Counted from the first letter of the stretch, positions 25,689-35,425 are shown. The stretch is 50,247 bases of DNA from UBA4292 sp002395865 (GCA_946533395.1 CAMNBU010000015.1:1-50247), one strand, 5' to 3'. Notes: generated by a model from the letters alone, not told the origin. Program-made: numbers and translations.

Positions 25689-26981
25689 TCAGCCCTTTGT
25701 CTCCAGTAGTTTGTCAGCGCTCACGAGCTTGACACTCAGAACAAATATCTTCGCAGCCTCCTCAAGCTCCTCAGGTGTGGGGAACGAAGGCGCAATGCGG
25801 ATATTTGAATCGTGCGGATCCTTCCCGTAGGGATAGGTGGCGCCTGCGCCTGTCATGACCACCCCGGCCTCTTTGGCCTTCTCGACGATCTCCTTTGCGC
25901 AGCCGTCAAGCGCATAGAAGGATATGAAATAGCCTCCCTTCGGCTTTCTCCACGTACCGATGCCTAGCTCACCCAGCTCGCTCTCCAGTATGTTAAGGAC
26001 CGCCTCAAACTTCGGGCGGAGTATCTCCGCATGCTTCTCCATGTGCTTCTTCATACCCTCAATGTCGCCGAAGTACTTCACATGTCTTAACTGGTTCACC
26101 TTGTCATGACCGATGGTCTGCACGGTCATCTGCTTCTTGAAATCAGCTATATTCCTCTTCGAGGTTCCCATGGCCGCGATACCGGAGCCGGGGAATGTCA
26201 CCTTCGATGTGGAGCAGAACTTATACACCATGTCCGGATGTCCGGCCTTCTCGCACTCGTGAAGTATCTCAAGTATCTCCGCCTGATCATCCGGATACAG
26301 GTGATGGATGCAGTAAGCGTTGTCCCAGAAGATTCTGAAATCCTCGGCAGCAGGCTTAAGGTTCGCGAACCTCTTGACTACCTCGTCAGAGTACACGATG
26401 CCGTCAGGGTTCGAGTATTTCGGAACGCACCATATACCCTTCACCAGGGGATCGTTATTAACATACTTCTCCACGAGATCCATATCAGGGCCGTCGTCAT
26501 TTAACGGGATGTTTATCATCTCTATGCCGAAGTACTCTGTAATGGCGAAATGCCTGTCGTAGCCGGGCACGGGGCAGAGGAACTTCACCGGCTCGTCGTA
26601 TTTACACCAGGGCTTCGCACCGCACACGCCCTTGGAATATGCGTGCGCCACCATGTCGAACATGATATTCAGGCTCGAATTTCCGAAAATGATTATATTG
26701 TCCACGGGGACTTCGGTCATGGCAGCAAGAAGCTGCTTAGCCTCTATAATGCCGTCGAGCACACCGTAGTTTCTGCAATCCGTACCCTGCACGCCCACGA
26801 GCTCGCTCTCGGACGACAGCACATCCATAAGCCCCATGCTGAGGTTGAGCTGCGCAGCGCCGGGCTTACCTCTCGACATATCAAGCTTCAGGCCCTTGGC
26901 CTTTATCTTTTCAAACTCCACCTCGAGTCTGTTTCTCTCCTTCAGCAGCTCGTTCCTGCTCATCTCCTGATAGGTTTTCAT
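25689..26981 (-). CDS. Aspartate aminotransferase, type Ic (PLP fold type I)
   Basis: 430 residues. It transfers the amino group between aspartate and 2-oxoglutarate. The sequence matches the divergent Ic subfamily rather than the common AspC type: MSRNELLKERNRLEVEFEKIKAKG-type N-terminus in pieces, LDMSRGKPGAAQLNLSMGL, NYGVLDGIIEAKQLLA, IIFGNSSLNIMFD, a PNPDG-like YSNPDGIVYSD, the WDNAYCIHHLY region, and the PLP lysine in CSTSKVTFPGSG (Lys near 258). Arg of IRIAPSFPT binds the substrate carboxylate. GGAGG lies 6 nt before the ATG. First gene of the operon with proC, NUDIX and LCP. No clear promoter could be assigned; a CATAAT at 27003-27008 lacks a good -35. Confidence 0.9.
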   Translation of the reverse strand: MKTYQEMSRNELLKERNRLEVEFEKIKAKGLKLDMSRGKPGAAQLNLSMGLMDVLSSESELVGVQGTDCRNYGVLDGIIEAKQLLAAMTEVPVDNIIIFGNSSLNIMFDMVAHAYSKGVCGAKPWCKYDEPVKFLCPVPGYDRHFAITEYFGIEMINIPLNDDGPDMDLVEKYVNNDPLVKGIWCVPKYSNPDGIVYSDEVVKRFANLKPAAEDFRIFWDNAYCIHHLYPDDQAEILEILHECEKAGHPDMVYKFCSTSKVTFPGSGIAAMGTSKRNIADFKKQMTVQTIGHDKVNQLRHVKYFGDIEGMKKHMEKHAEILRPKFEAVLNILESELGELGIGTWRKPKGGYFISFYALDGCAKEIVEKAKEAGVVMTGAGATYPYGKDPHDSNIRIAPSFPTPEELEEAAKIFVLSVKLVSADKLLETKG

Positions 26982-27071
26982 GGAAGCCTCCGAATAATCC
27001 TTTATTATGCACCGCCGCCTGTGACAGTGTTTGCTCGTGTATTTTAATACATATCGTCCGAAAAAGCAAGT

Positions 27072-27103
27072 AAAAAAAGAGGAACCGCCTTTCGGCGACT
27101 CCT
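27072..27103 (-). terminator. Rho-independent terminator of rny
   Basis: On the minus strand a 10-bp stem (27103-27094 with 27089-27080, two G-T pairs) closed by a GAAA tetraloop is followed by C and seven Ts. Confidence 0.88.
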
Positions 27104-27118
27104 CCCTGTGTGTTTCCT

Positions 27119-28681
27119 TTATTTCGCGTAGTCGATAGCTCTTGATTCCCTGATAACATTTACCTTTATGTTGCCGGGATACTGAAGCTCGCTTTCGATC
27201 TGCTTCGAGATATCGTGAGCCAGAAGCACCATATCCGCATCGGATACCTGCTCGGGCACCACCATAACCCTGATCTCGCGACCTGCCTGAATAGCAAAAG
27301 ACTTGTCTACTCCCTTGTACGAATTAGCTATTTCCTCTAACTGCTTTAGACGCTTTGTGTAAGTCTCGAGTGTCTCTCGCCTTGCACCGGGTCTTGCGGC
27401 GGATATGGTATCCGCAGCCTGCACGATGCATGCTATGAGGCTCGTAGGCTCACAATCTCCGTGGTGAGACGCCACGGCATTGATGACGATGGGTGATTCC
27501 TTGTATTTTTTACACAACTCAACACCGAGCTCAACATGTGAGCCCTCCATTTCATGATTAACGGCCTTACCTATATCATGAAGCAGTCCGGCGCGCTTTG
27601 CGAGACGGACGTCAAGTCCGAGCTCGGCTGCGAGTATACCGGCCAGATGAGCAACCTCAATGGAATGTTTGAGAACGTTCTGTCCGTAGCTGGTCCTGTA
27701 TCGCATCCTTCCGAGCAGCTTTACAAGCTCGGGGTGAATGCTGTGGATGCCAACCTCCAGAACTGCGGATTCGCCTTCCTCCTTGATGATGTTCTCGACC
27801 TCTTTCTGGGCCTTCTCCACCATCTCCTCGATCCTCGCGGGATGGATACGTCCGTCCACGATCAGCTTCTCGAGTGCGATCCTCGCAACCTCGCGCCTTA
27901 CCGGATCGAAGCCTGAAAGCACTACCGCCTCAGGTGTGTCGTCAATGATGAGCTCGACACCCGTCATCGTCTCAAGTGTACGGATGTTTCTGCCCTCGCG
28001 GCCGATGATTCTTCCCTTCATCTCATCGTTGGGAAGAGGTACTACGGAGATGGTGGTCTCAGCCACATGGTCCGCGGCGGTACGCTGTATCGCGCTTACG
28101 ACATACTCCTTAGCCTTCTTGTCGGCCTCCTCTTTAGCTTTAGCGTCTAATTCTTTGATAAGCTTTGCAGTGTCAAGTTTGATTTCGTCTTCAACGGATT
28201 TTAATAATAATTCTTTTGCCTGTTCAGAGGTCAGACCCGAGATCCTTTCAAGCTCCTTCTTCGCCTTCTCGGCAAAGCTGTCCACTTCCTGTTTTCTGCG
28301 GTTGAGATCATTCTCCCGCTGCGCCAGACTGTTCTCTCTCTTCTCGAGATTATCCATCTTCTTGTCCAGAGCCTCTTCCTTGTTGGCCACGCGCTTCTCC
28401 GAGCGGTTCAGCTCGTTGCGGCGCTCCTTGATCTCTTTATCGATCTCGGCCTGCTTTTTCATGGACTCCTCTTTTGCTACAAGAAGAGCCTCACGCTTTA
28501 AGGTCTCTGCCGACTTTTCGGCTTCCTCGAGAATTTCCTTGCTCCTGTCCTGCGCGCTGCCTATCTTGGCTTCCTCCACCTTGCGGCGGTTCGCGTTGAT
28601 CAGGTTGGCAATAACAAATCCCAGAATGGCGGAGATAACAGCACTGCCTGCCGCGATAGCGATCACATACTCTACGGGCAT
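27119..28681 (-). CDS. rny: Ribonuclease Y
   Basis: 520 residues, the normal length. It is the membrane-bound endoribonuclease that starts mRNA decay in many Gram-positives. N-terminal membrane helix (about 4-26), long charged coiled coil (about 30-200, EEAEKSAETLKREALLVAKE), KH RNA-binding domain with GRIIGREGRNIRTLE near 228, and HD phosphohydrolase domain with HSIEVAHLAGILAAELG and LLHDIGKAVNHEMEGSH near 364 (the metal-binding His-Asp). AGGAGGT lies 6 nt before the ATG. Monocistronic, with a consensus promoter at 28745-28773. Confidence 0.97.
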   Translation of the reverse strand: MPVEYVIAIAAGSAVISAILGFVIANLINANRRKVEEAKIGSAQDRSKEILEEAEKSAETLKREALLVAKEESMKKQAEIDKEIKERRNELNRSEKRVANKEEALDKKMDNLEKRENSLAQRENDLNRRKQEVDSFAEKAKKELERISGLTSEQAKELLLKSVEDEIKLDTAKLIKELDAKAKEEADKKAKEYVVSAIQRTAADHVAETTISVVPLPNDEMKGRIIGREGRNIRTLETMTGVELIIDDTPEAVVLSGFDPVRREVARIALEKLIVDGRIHPARIEEMVEKAQKEVENIIKEEGESAVLEVGIHSIHPELVKLLGRMRYRTSYGQNVLKHSIEVAHLAGILAAELGLDVRLAKRAGLLHDIGKAVNHEMEGSHVELGVELCKKYKESPIVINAVASHHGDCEPTSLIACIVQAADTISAARPGARRETLETYTKRLKQLEEIANSYKGVDKSFAIQAGREIRVMVVPEQVSDADMVLLAHDISKQIESELQYPGNIKVNVIRESRAIDYAK

Positions 28682-28744
28682 CGGATTACCTCCTCATTAT
28701 TAAATTGTCATTGTACGAAAAATGTTCGAAACTACAACGCTTCT

Positions 28745-28773
28745 ATTCTATATGCAATAAAACAAATTGTCAA
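28745..28773 (-). promoter_or_regulatory. Promoter of rny
   Basis: Minus-strand -35 TTGACA (28773-28768), 17-bp spacer, -10 TAGAAT (28750-28745), about 64 bp before the rny ATG. Confidence 0.8.
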
Positions 28774-28786
28774 GGATAAATTTGTT
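28761..28786 (-). terminator. Weak AT-rich hairpin after the pilus operon
   Basis: AACAAATT (28761-28768) can pair with AATTTGTT (28779-28786) across a 10-nt loop, and TTTATTG follows on the minus strand. It is the only stem between the tip-protein stop and rny, and it overlaps the rny -35 box. Its AT-only stem makes it a weak terminator, so some read-through into rny is possible. Confidence 0.4.
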
Positions 28787-28788
28787 CT

Positions 28789-31700
28789 TTATGCACATTC
28801 CGACTTTTTTCTTTTGATGAGAAGGACGCCCGCGATCACTATCAACGGGATAATGACAAGCAGAGCTGTCCTTGCGGGATGTGTAAATACACCCGTGGGC
28901 ACTACTCCGTCGAGGCGGTTGGTGACGGTCAGGGTCGTGGAGACGGTGAACGGGAATTCCATAGCTTCGCAGGGTTGAGCTTCACCATCTCCGAGTTTGA
29001 ACGTGGATGTATATCCCTCGTTGTCCTCAGATACCAAGACGCTAACGCCTGCAGGGAGAACTATCTCCACCTTTTCACCGTGCTTTAGCGTAAATGTATC
29101 GCCCGAAGTAAGCATATTAGACTGCTGCTGACCATTCTTAGCCCAGACGTACTCATGCGTACCCGTTCCACCCGAGAATGTTACGGTAAATGTAAATTCC
29201 TTCGACCTGCTTCCGAAAGCGCCCTCCACCTTCTTCTCGATGGTGAGCACATTTTCTACCGTGGTATCCTCCTCATTGGGAGCACTGATGGTAAATACGA
29301 AGCCGTCATCTGTCTCTAACAGCTGACCGGTTCCGCTTATCATGGAAGGCACGCCGAGAGGTGAAATGCGGAACACAATGTCCTCGTCTTCACCCGGTGT
29401 CAAATAGCCGAATGGCGCCTGAGTCTCCGTAAGGAAATAAACCGCACCATCCTTGCCGGGGTTGATCACTCTGCCGCTACTACCTCCGCAGATATAGACC
29501 ACGCCGTCCACAGTGACCATATCCTCGAAACCAGTCATCGGGTCTTTATTCTTCACATAGCCGCTGATGGTCGTATTAGCCTGCTTATAGAGGGCGAAAT
29601 GAGCCCCTCCGAGTGCTTCGTCATTATCCGCAGAATCGAATTTGGATATCTTCAGGTTGAATTTTTTATTATATACATCAACATAAGCAGTTATTCCGTT
29701 AGATCCGTGCTTGTAGTTTGCCCATTTTGTATCTTTGGAATCTGTGTTGCCCCAAACAGTGGTTCCGTCCTCATAGTACAGTGTCACTGAATCATCGGCA
29801 TTAACCATGAAACGGAATGTCTTCTGAAGTCCCACATATCCTGCCGGCGCCATGGTCTGGGTCAGAGTATACAGCTTATTTCTCTCAAAGCCATACATCA
29901 TGGTCACGAGACCCTCGGCATTTGATGTATATGTTCCGACGGTATTGCCCGTAGCGTCCTTTAATACGAATGTACCGCCCTTAAGAGGCATGGTGCTTTC
30001 CCAGACAAAGAGTCTGATGGCAAGGCCGCCCTTTCTGGTATTGACCACGGTATCGGTCCTCGATGAGCCATCGAAAGTGCCCTGCTCGTAGGTGACCACG
30101 TATTCGTATACCTTTTCATTCGTCTCATTATCGGGTGTGGCATCCGCTGTTCTAACGGCTGTAAACCCCGCGCTGTCACCGCTTTCAAGAACAGTTATAC
30201 CTGTATAACCACTCACATGTCCATCCGCATCAACGGTAATGGAATCGCCCGTCAAAAGAACTTCTTTGACTACATATCCGTCAAGATTTGTTCTCTCTCC
30301 ACCTCCGGCAAGAGGCTTAAGAGTCGTCCAGAAATAGTATGTCGATGTATCCGGAGACTCGATCTTTCTGACAGAATCATCTACAAGATCGCCATCCGCA
30401 TAGACAGCCACATATATCGCAGAATGACCTGTAGTTAAATCAAGATCGCTCCACTTCTTCTTTACACTCAGGCCGTAGCCCCTCTTGTTGTGGACCTCTA
30501 CCTGAGGATTGCCATCAACCGCGATGATACGTCCCACATTCACGGGACTTCCATCCTCAACAAAGTATGAGGGTATATCCTCCTGGGTATTATCTGCATT
30601 GATCTTGCTACCCATGACGCGCTCATAGCCCACGAGACCATAGCCGGGCTTGACATCCTCAGTCACTTTGAACGTGGTGCCTATCGGGAGTCCGGGAACG
30701 ACTATAGAGTAACCTGCGGGTATCTGTGAAATGGCGCCGAAGCCCGATGTCTTAAATGTGACATCATCATATTTGACGCCATCCACCGGTCCTTCTTTGA
30801 GCTGATTAAGCACAGCTCTGCTGTATTGCAGAGAAGTCTCGACAAAGGTAAGTGTTACCGGATCGAACCTGCAAAGCATCTTATTGCGAGATATGACATG
30901 ATAGCTGTACATATTCGCAAGGGTAAGTCCGCTCTCGCCCTTGGATGAGAGATACAGTCTAAAGCTGAATGTCGCGGGATCATCAAGGATCTCGTTATCA
31001 TTCTCATCGAGAAGCTTCTTGGTTATAAGCAAATCCTTTATAACATCAGCATTTACGTGGTTATCAAAAGCAATGCTCGGGCGTACCTCCGCAGAGCCCC
31101 ACTCAGAGGAATAGCTTTTCAGATCACCCTTGACCTCGATCCTGTCGCTCGGAACCTGCTGATCATTGATAGTAACTTCATCGTAGACCGAGGTATCCAC
31201 AGCGCACTCTACTATCCTGTAAGTGATAGTATCGTCGGGGAAGGAGATCTCAACATTCTTCGTAGGGTTGATGAAATAGATGCTTTGGTAAGCATCATTA
31301 TCAGAAAAGCCCGGAGGACGATATTTTCTTACATATGTAACCGGCTGGCTGGAGTTCTGATAGGTGACCCTGACATGCTGATCATCATTTGCAAGGAGAT
31401 GCTCATCACCGGGTTCGCCATTCGGTCCATCCGGAAGAGTGTAGTAGATCTGGAAGGGATACTCCAGAAAATCCAGATCCAGAAGCTCTGCACCGGGGCC
31501 GCTTACAGTCTTGCCAACCACTACGTGTCCGGGGGTAACTGAAGCTATGTTAAAGCGCATGTGAAGGTTGGACGCTCCCGCACCCCTCTCCATATAGAAC
31601 GCACGCATAGTGTGCGGAGTGTAATCCTTGAAGATATACTGCCCCTTACCATTGTCTTCGAATATCTCATCCAGCTTTGCTTCGATATTCTCTACGCCTC

Positions 31701-34700
31701 TGTCCTCATAATTTTTTCTGAAGATCTCTTTAAGGGTTGTTTTTGTCTCAACTCTGGCGGTATTACCGCTGTTTACCAGGCTGTAGATGACTTCACCTGT
31801 TCGGAAGTTAACTCTTCCCTGTTCGGCACTGTGGCAGCCGCCCAGATCTATCACGAGCTCACCGTCTACATAAAGCCAGAAGTCATCGTCACCCATGAAG
31901 TCGAATATTATATCATGTCCCCATGCATCCAGGCCGCTGGCGGTCTGAATAAAGCCGGCGCTCATCTCCATTCCAAAGAAATAATCAGGATTATTTATGA
32001 GATGCAAAGCCTCATATTTTCTGGGGTCATCCTCTTCAAGCTTGCCCTCTGCAGTATTTGACGCAAGCGCGTACATACCGTACAGATTCTTCGGGCTGGC
32101 AGTTGAGTATGATCCCGCCGATATCGTGTTGTACGGATAGAACTGTCCGTGCTGAAGAGTGGGTTTTGTCGCGGAATTTGTAGTTCCAAGTTCGCGGTAC
32201 ACAGTAAAATTCCGTCCATTTTCACCGGCGGAATTGCCGACCAGAGTAGCAAAGTTCTGGCAGCTGTCGAACTCGAAATAACCACTCGAATTATGCACGC
32301 TTTGAAGGAAGAGGTGGTTGACCAGCTCCGCTCCCTCATACATATCGCGGAGGGATCCTCCGAGATTATTAAATACGACCGTCGGGTAGCCGACATCTCC
32401 CGTTCCTGCATATGTCAGATTTGTCGATAACAGTCCTCGCGTATTAGCATAGTCACCACCAAAATAATCCCTCGTTACGATACTGTCTTTGGCAGTGTTC
32501 GATCCAATGTTTGCGAAGTTGATCATCTTCATGGTGATACCATATTCGCTGTTATCAAGTGTCACCACCTCATGAAGTCTGTCACTTAGATTGAGTTCCT
32601 CAAGTGTTGCAAAATAGAAAGGTACCGAGACAGATTCAGCGCACGGAACCAGCATGGTCTTCTCATCATTCGGCTTCATGCCTATGTACGCGTAATACGT
32701 ATTATCCCATGCTACGATGTCCGTATAGTATTCGCCGTTCCTTCTTCCCGGCAGACCAACACCTATGGTATGATCCGAGAGAATCTGGTCTCCCACCATC
32801 TGAGGCGCAATATACTTCTCCGAGTAAGGATTATACAGCTCATAGTAAAAGTTCGGTTCCTTGGTGACAGAATCATAGTATTCGGTGAACTCCCACTCCA
32901 GTGAACCTGTACCATCTCCCAGCCAAAGGAGCTTACCACCGCTTGCATAGCAAGGGTAAAGACCACCCTTGTGGTCTATGGCATACATATCGTATCTCTT
33001 GTCGTCATCATCCCACAATCTGGTGTAAATAATATACTTCTTGCCGTTCTCTATTTCGAGATCACTGATTCTGTCCGCCGAATAGGTTATAAGGTCATCA
33101 TCACCGAGGGCAGCAAAATCAAGAAGAGTGAGCAGGGTATTGGCGCCTGTGCCATCTGAAAGTGCAAACGAAACTGTCGTCACGCCATTCACATCGGTCA
33201 TGGAGAAGCTTATGGGACGTCCGCCATACGATAGGCTGACCTTACCCTGAGTTCCGGGGGTGAGTTTAAACTCCGCTGCTCCATCAGCAGAAGTCATCAG
33301 TAAATCATCTCCGCTTACACCGAGATACTTCTCAGTCCCACCGACAGATGCCGAAAGCTTATACTTATCACCGCCTGTACTGTGGAAGGTCCATCTGGTT
33401 ATCTCACTACCCTGGTCCACAAAATAAGTTGTGCCTCCAGAGGTTGCAGTCTGATGAGTTACGAGCTCAACAAGCGAGTGCACGTCATCATCCGCCATAA
33501 GGGCATAGCCGTGCGTCCCGCCGGTGTAATTCATAAGGCCATATGTCTTACCGTTGAGATATGTATAGTCGCCTTGGGGTGGATTGTATACCCACATCCA
33601 GATCTGTGCATTATCAACAGCAGTACCAGACCATGAGGCAAAGCTCTTTCCCCCCGCATTACCCTGCTGGTTCCAACAGTACCTGCTGGTTCCGGTTCCG
33701 CTTCCCGCTATATAAAAGCCATTGTTATCTGAATTTCCATACCTCTCTATAGAGAACACAGATGCAGAAGAAGCATCAACATAATTCAGGCTGGTACCCG
33801 ACTGGATCACATATTGTCTGTTTCCATGATCATCCAAGCAGTATATCTTACAGCTAATAGTTTTACTGTCAGGATTATATGAAATAACATCAAAATAATA
33901 CGGTGCCGCCTTGCTGAGCAATTGAGATGCGTTGGAATTAGGGTTACTGTATGTGTCAGTGGTCTTGGTTATACCGGTACGTCCGTCATTATTAATCGTC
34001 ATTATTTTGTTTGTTGCAAAATAATCATTTCTAGTCGACAGATAAATATCCTTGCCGGCAGTTATAGCCTCATAGAGCTCCTGTATAGTATTTGCTTTTG
34101 CAAAGCTTCCGGATGTGAACTCACCCACTTCCTCCACTATCTCATACACACTCAGCCCATAAGCATAGAAACTGATCTTCCCATCCTCAACGGTGAACTC
34201 GGTCACCTGCTCGCGGGTACCGTCGTCTTTGATATGCCAAAGGGAGATACCCGCGCCCTCCGTGATCACGGGGTCGGTTATCTCTACATAAAGGGGATGC
34301 TCTTCGTTCGGCTGGTACTCATCCTCGCCGTTTAATATGGTTATGTCGTACGCGGCTATGCCGTCGTGCTCACCGGAGACGTCCACGGCCTCGACCACTG
34401 CGCCCCCGGGCATCATTCCGTCGACCGATACGACCTGACCGGCCTCCTCGCCGTTAGGGTAGAGCTCTATGCTTCTGTGGCAGAGTTCATCATCCGCCAC
34501 TGTAGTCCCATTATCTTCAGAAGTTTCATCACCGGATGTTTCGGTATCCCCGGTGGTCTCCTCATCATTTTCGGAGTTGTCCGTATCCCCGGTGGTCTCC
34601 TCATCATTTTCAGATGTTTCCTCCTCGGAAGTCTCCTCCTCTGCAGAAGTCTCCTCCACCTCTTCAGCAAAGGATGTAAAGGTATAGAATGCCCCCGACA

Positions 34701-34764
34701 TATTCGAAAGCAGAAGGGCTATGGCGCAGAGCACGCATAAAATGCGTCTTAATCCATCACTCAT
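28789..34764 (-). CDS. Giant pilus tip adhesin with fibro-slime and Cna-B/SpaA domains, sortase substrate
   Basis: 1991 residues from the ATG at 34764, which has AGGAGGG upstream and overlaps the preceding gene by 8 nt. Signal peptide (about 8-34, ending TSFAEEVEE), then a Thr/Glu-rich spacer with 13-residue repeats, a region of short beta repeats of the kind seen in carbohydrate-binding or trefoil folds, a fibro-slime domain (about 830-1060; MGDDDFWLYVDGELVIDLGG near 960), then several pilin modules: FctA/Cna-B-like units, a SpaA-like unit lacking its bond residues (near 1600-1680), a complete SpaA unit (KISKFDSADND near 1705, TETQAPFGY near 1783), and a last FctA-like unit. The C-terminus is VPTGV, a hydrophobic helix and KRKKSECA, a sortase sorting signal. 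By position and size it is the counterpart of the streptococcal tip pilin Cpa, though not a clear homologue. The ligand is unknown. Confidence 0.82.
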   Translation of the reverse strand: MSDGLRRILCVLCAIALLLSNMSGAFYTFTSFAEEVEETSAEEETSEEETSENDEETTGDTDNSENDEETTGDTETSGDETSEDNGTTVADDELCHRSIELYPNGEEAGQVVSVDGMMPGGAVVEAVDVSGEHDGIAAYDITILNGEDEYQPNEEHPLYVEITDPVITEGAGISLWHIKDDGTREQVTEFTVEDGKISFYAYGLSVYEIVEEVGEFTSGSFAKANTIQELYEAITAGKDIYLSTRNDYFATNKIMTINNDGRTGITKTTDTYSNPNSNASQLLSKAAPYYFDVISYNPDSKTISCKIYCLDDHGNRQYVIQSGTSLNYVDASSASVFSIERYGNSDNNGFYIAGSGTGTSRYCWNQQGNAGGKSFASWSGTAVDNAQIWMWVYNPPQGDYTYLNGKTYGLMNYTGGTHGYALMADDDVHSLVELVTHQTATSGGTTYFVDQGSEITRWTFHSTGGDKYKLSASVGGTEKYLGVSGDDLLMTSADGAAEFKLTPGTQGKVSLSYGGRPISFSMTDVNGVTTVSFALSDGTGANTLLTLLDFAALGDDDLITYSADRISDLEIENGKKYIIYTRLWDDDDKRYDMYAIDHKGGLYPCYASGGKLLWLGDGTGSLEWEFTEYYDSVTKEPNFYYELYNPYSEKYIAPQMVGDQILSDHTIGVGLPGRRNGEYYTDIVAWDNTYYAYIGMKPNDEKTMLVPCAESVSVPFYFATLEELNLSDRLHEVVTLDNSEYGITMKMINFANIGSNTAKDSIVTRDYFGGDYANTRGLLSTNLTYAGTGDVGYPTVVFNNLGGSLRDMYEGAELVNHLFLQSVHNSSGYFEFDSCQNFATLVGNSAGENGRNFTVYRELGTTNSATKPTLQHGQFYPYNTISAGSYSTASPKNLYGMYALASNTAEGKLEEDDPRKYEALHLINNPDYFFGMEMSAGFIQTASGLDAWGHDIIFDFMGDDDFWLYVDGELVIDLGGCHSAEQGRVNFRTGEVIYSLVNSGNTARVETKTTLKEIFRKNYEDRGVENIEAKLDEIFEDNGKGQYIFKDYTPHTMRAFYMERGAGASNLHMRFNIASVTPGHVVVGKTVSGPGAELLDLDFLEYPFQIYYTLPDGPNGEPGDEHLLANDDQHVRVTYQNSSQPVTYVRKYRPPGFSDNDAYQSIYFINPTKNVEISFPDDTITYRIVECAVDTSVYDEVTINDQQVPSDRIEVKGDLKSYSSEWGSAEVRPSIAFDNHVNADVIKDLLITKKLLDENDNEILDDPATFSFRLYLSSKGESGLTLANMYSYHVISRNKMLCRFDPVTLTFVETSLQYSRAVLNQLKEGPVDGVKYDDVTFKTSGFGAISQIPAGYSIVVPGLPIGTTFKVTEDVKPGYGLVGYERVMGSKINADNTQEDIPSYFVEDGSPVNVGRIIAVDGNPQVEVHNKRGYGLSVKKKWSDLDLTTGHSAIYVAVYADGDLVDDSVRKIESPDTSTYYFWTTLKPLAGGGERTNLDGYVVKEVLLTGDSITVDADGHVSGYTGITVLESGDSAGFTAVRTADATPDNETNEKVYEYVVTYEQGTFDGSSRTDTVVNTRKGGLAIRLFVWESTMPLKGGTFVLKDATGNTVGTYTSNAEGLVTMMYGFERNKLYTLTQTMAPAGYVGLQKTFRFMVNADDSVTLYYEDGTTVWGNTDSKDTKWANYKHGSNGITAYVDVYNKKFNLKISKFDSADNDEALGGAHFALYKQANTTISGYVKNKDPMTGFEDMVTVDGVVYICGGSSGRVINPGKDGAVYFLTETQAPFGYLTPGEDEDIVFRISPLGVPSMISGTGQLLETDDGFVFTISAPNEEDTTVENVLTIEKKVEGAFGSRSKEFTFTVTFSGGTGTHEYVWAKNGQQQSNMLTSGDTFTLKHGEKVEIVLPAGVSVLVSEDNEGYTSTFKLGDGEAQPCEAMEFPFTVSTTLTVTNRLDGVVPTGVFTHPARTALLVIIPLIVIAGVLLIKRKKSECA
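34545..34622. repeat. 39-bp tandem repeat (two units) in the adhesin spacer
   Basis: Units start at 34545 and 34584; the first 28 bases of each are identical. They encode the 13-residue repeat SENDEETTGDTxx behind the signal peptide. A more degenerate third unit lies next to them. Such in-frame repeats can change spacer length by slippage. Confidence 0.8.
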
Positions 34765-35392
34765 CACTGCCCTCCTCTCTGCCGAACAGGCCAAAAAGGA
34801 ACGCGAACATTCCGATCACGAATGAAATGACAGCGATGCAAGATACCGCAGACAGCGGCGTGGTATCGCCAGTGATGGATATCGGATCATCCACGTCGGT
34901 CTCGGGGACTATCGGATCCCTGCCAGATTGATCCCCCATCACGCCGTTGTGAAACTGTATCCTTTCGGTCTTGCCGGCTTTGCCATCGATGGCAGCGCTA
35001 ACCGAATAGATCAGCTCATCATCGCCGGAGTTCTCCACAAACACTGTGAGTATATAAATATTGCTGTCGTATTCAATATCGGGGTCCTCGCCCTTCTCCT
35101 CAAATATGCGATATCTGAAGGTTCCGGGCTCGGTTATCTCTATCTCAAAATACCCCTCTCCCTCCTCAGAGATCTCTATTAGATCGGAGGCCGGAACAGG
35201 CGCATAATTATTGTCAGTCTCAATACGAATCTTGTAGACATGCGTACCCTCGCCCCTTACCTTCAGACAGTTGATCGGTATGCGGGCTTGTACCGTCTGG
35301 TACGCGTCGGTCACTACAGGTGCCGAAAAAGCAGCCAGAAGGAGCGCTATGCACAGCATGGCGTTTATTAACATTTTCCGTAATGATCGCAT
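34757..35392 (-). CDS. Small pilin, FctB-like, with one FctA-type domain
   Basis: 211 residues from the ATG at 35392 (AGGAGGAG 6 nt upstream; an earlier ATG lacks a site). Signal peptide about 5-27 (LINAMLCIALLLAAFSAPVV). The body is a pilin domain of the Spy0128/FctA type: AYQTVQARIPINCLKVRG, then FEIEITEPGTFRYRIFEEKG, where the Glu follows the usual TEPGTYxYxIxE pattern, and YDSNIYILTVFVEN. After an acidic linker, SITGDTTPL and a membrane helix end in REEGSDE. The tail is not clearly basic, so either a weak sorting signal for another sortase or plain membrane anchoring is possible. By size and order it matches the basal pilin FctB. Confidence 0.75.
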   Translation of the reverse strand: MRSLRKMLINAMLCIALLLAAFSAPVVTDAYQTVQARIPINCLKVRGEGTHVYKIRIETDNNYAPVPASDLIEISEEGEGYFEIEITEPGTFRYRIFEEKGEDPDIEYDSNIYILTVFVENSGDDELIYSVSAAIDGKAGKTERIQFHNGVMGDQSGRDPIVPETDVDDPISITGDTTPLSAVSCIAVISFVIGMFAFLFGLFGREEGSDE

Positions 35393-35425
35393 AGTCCGCT
35401 CCTCCTTTCTTACTTTAATGTGCAA

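Noticed and set aside
33600..33700. Thioester (Cys-Gln) domain in the tip adhesin, from YCWNQQG and a following Gln
   Set aside because: The surroundings look like a carbohydrate-binding beta repeat, and the second motif of thioester domains is not convincing. It is left unassigned.
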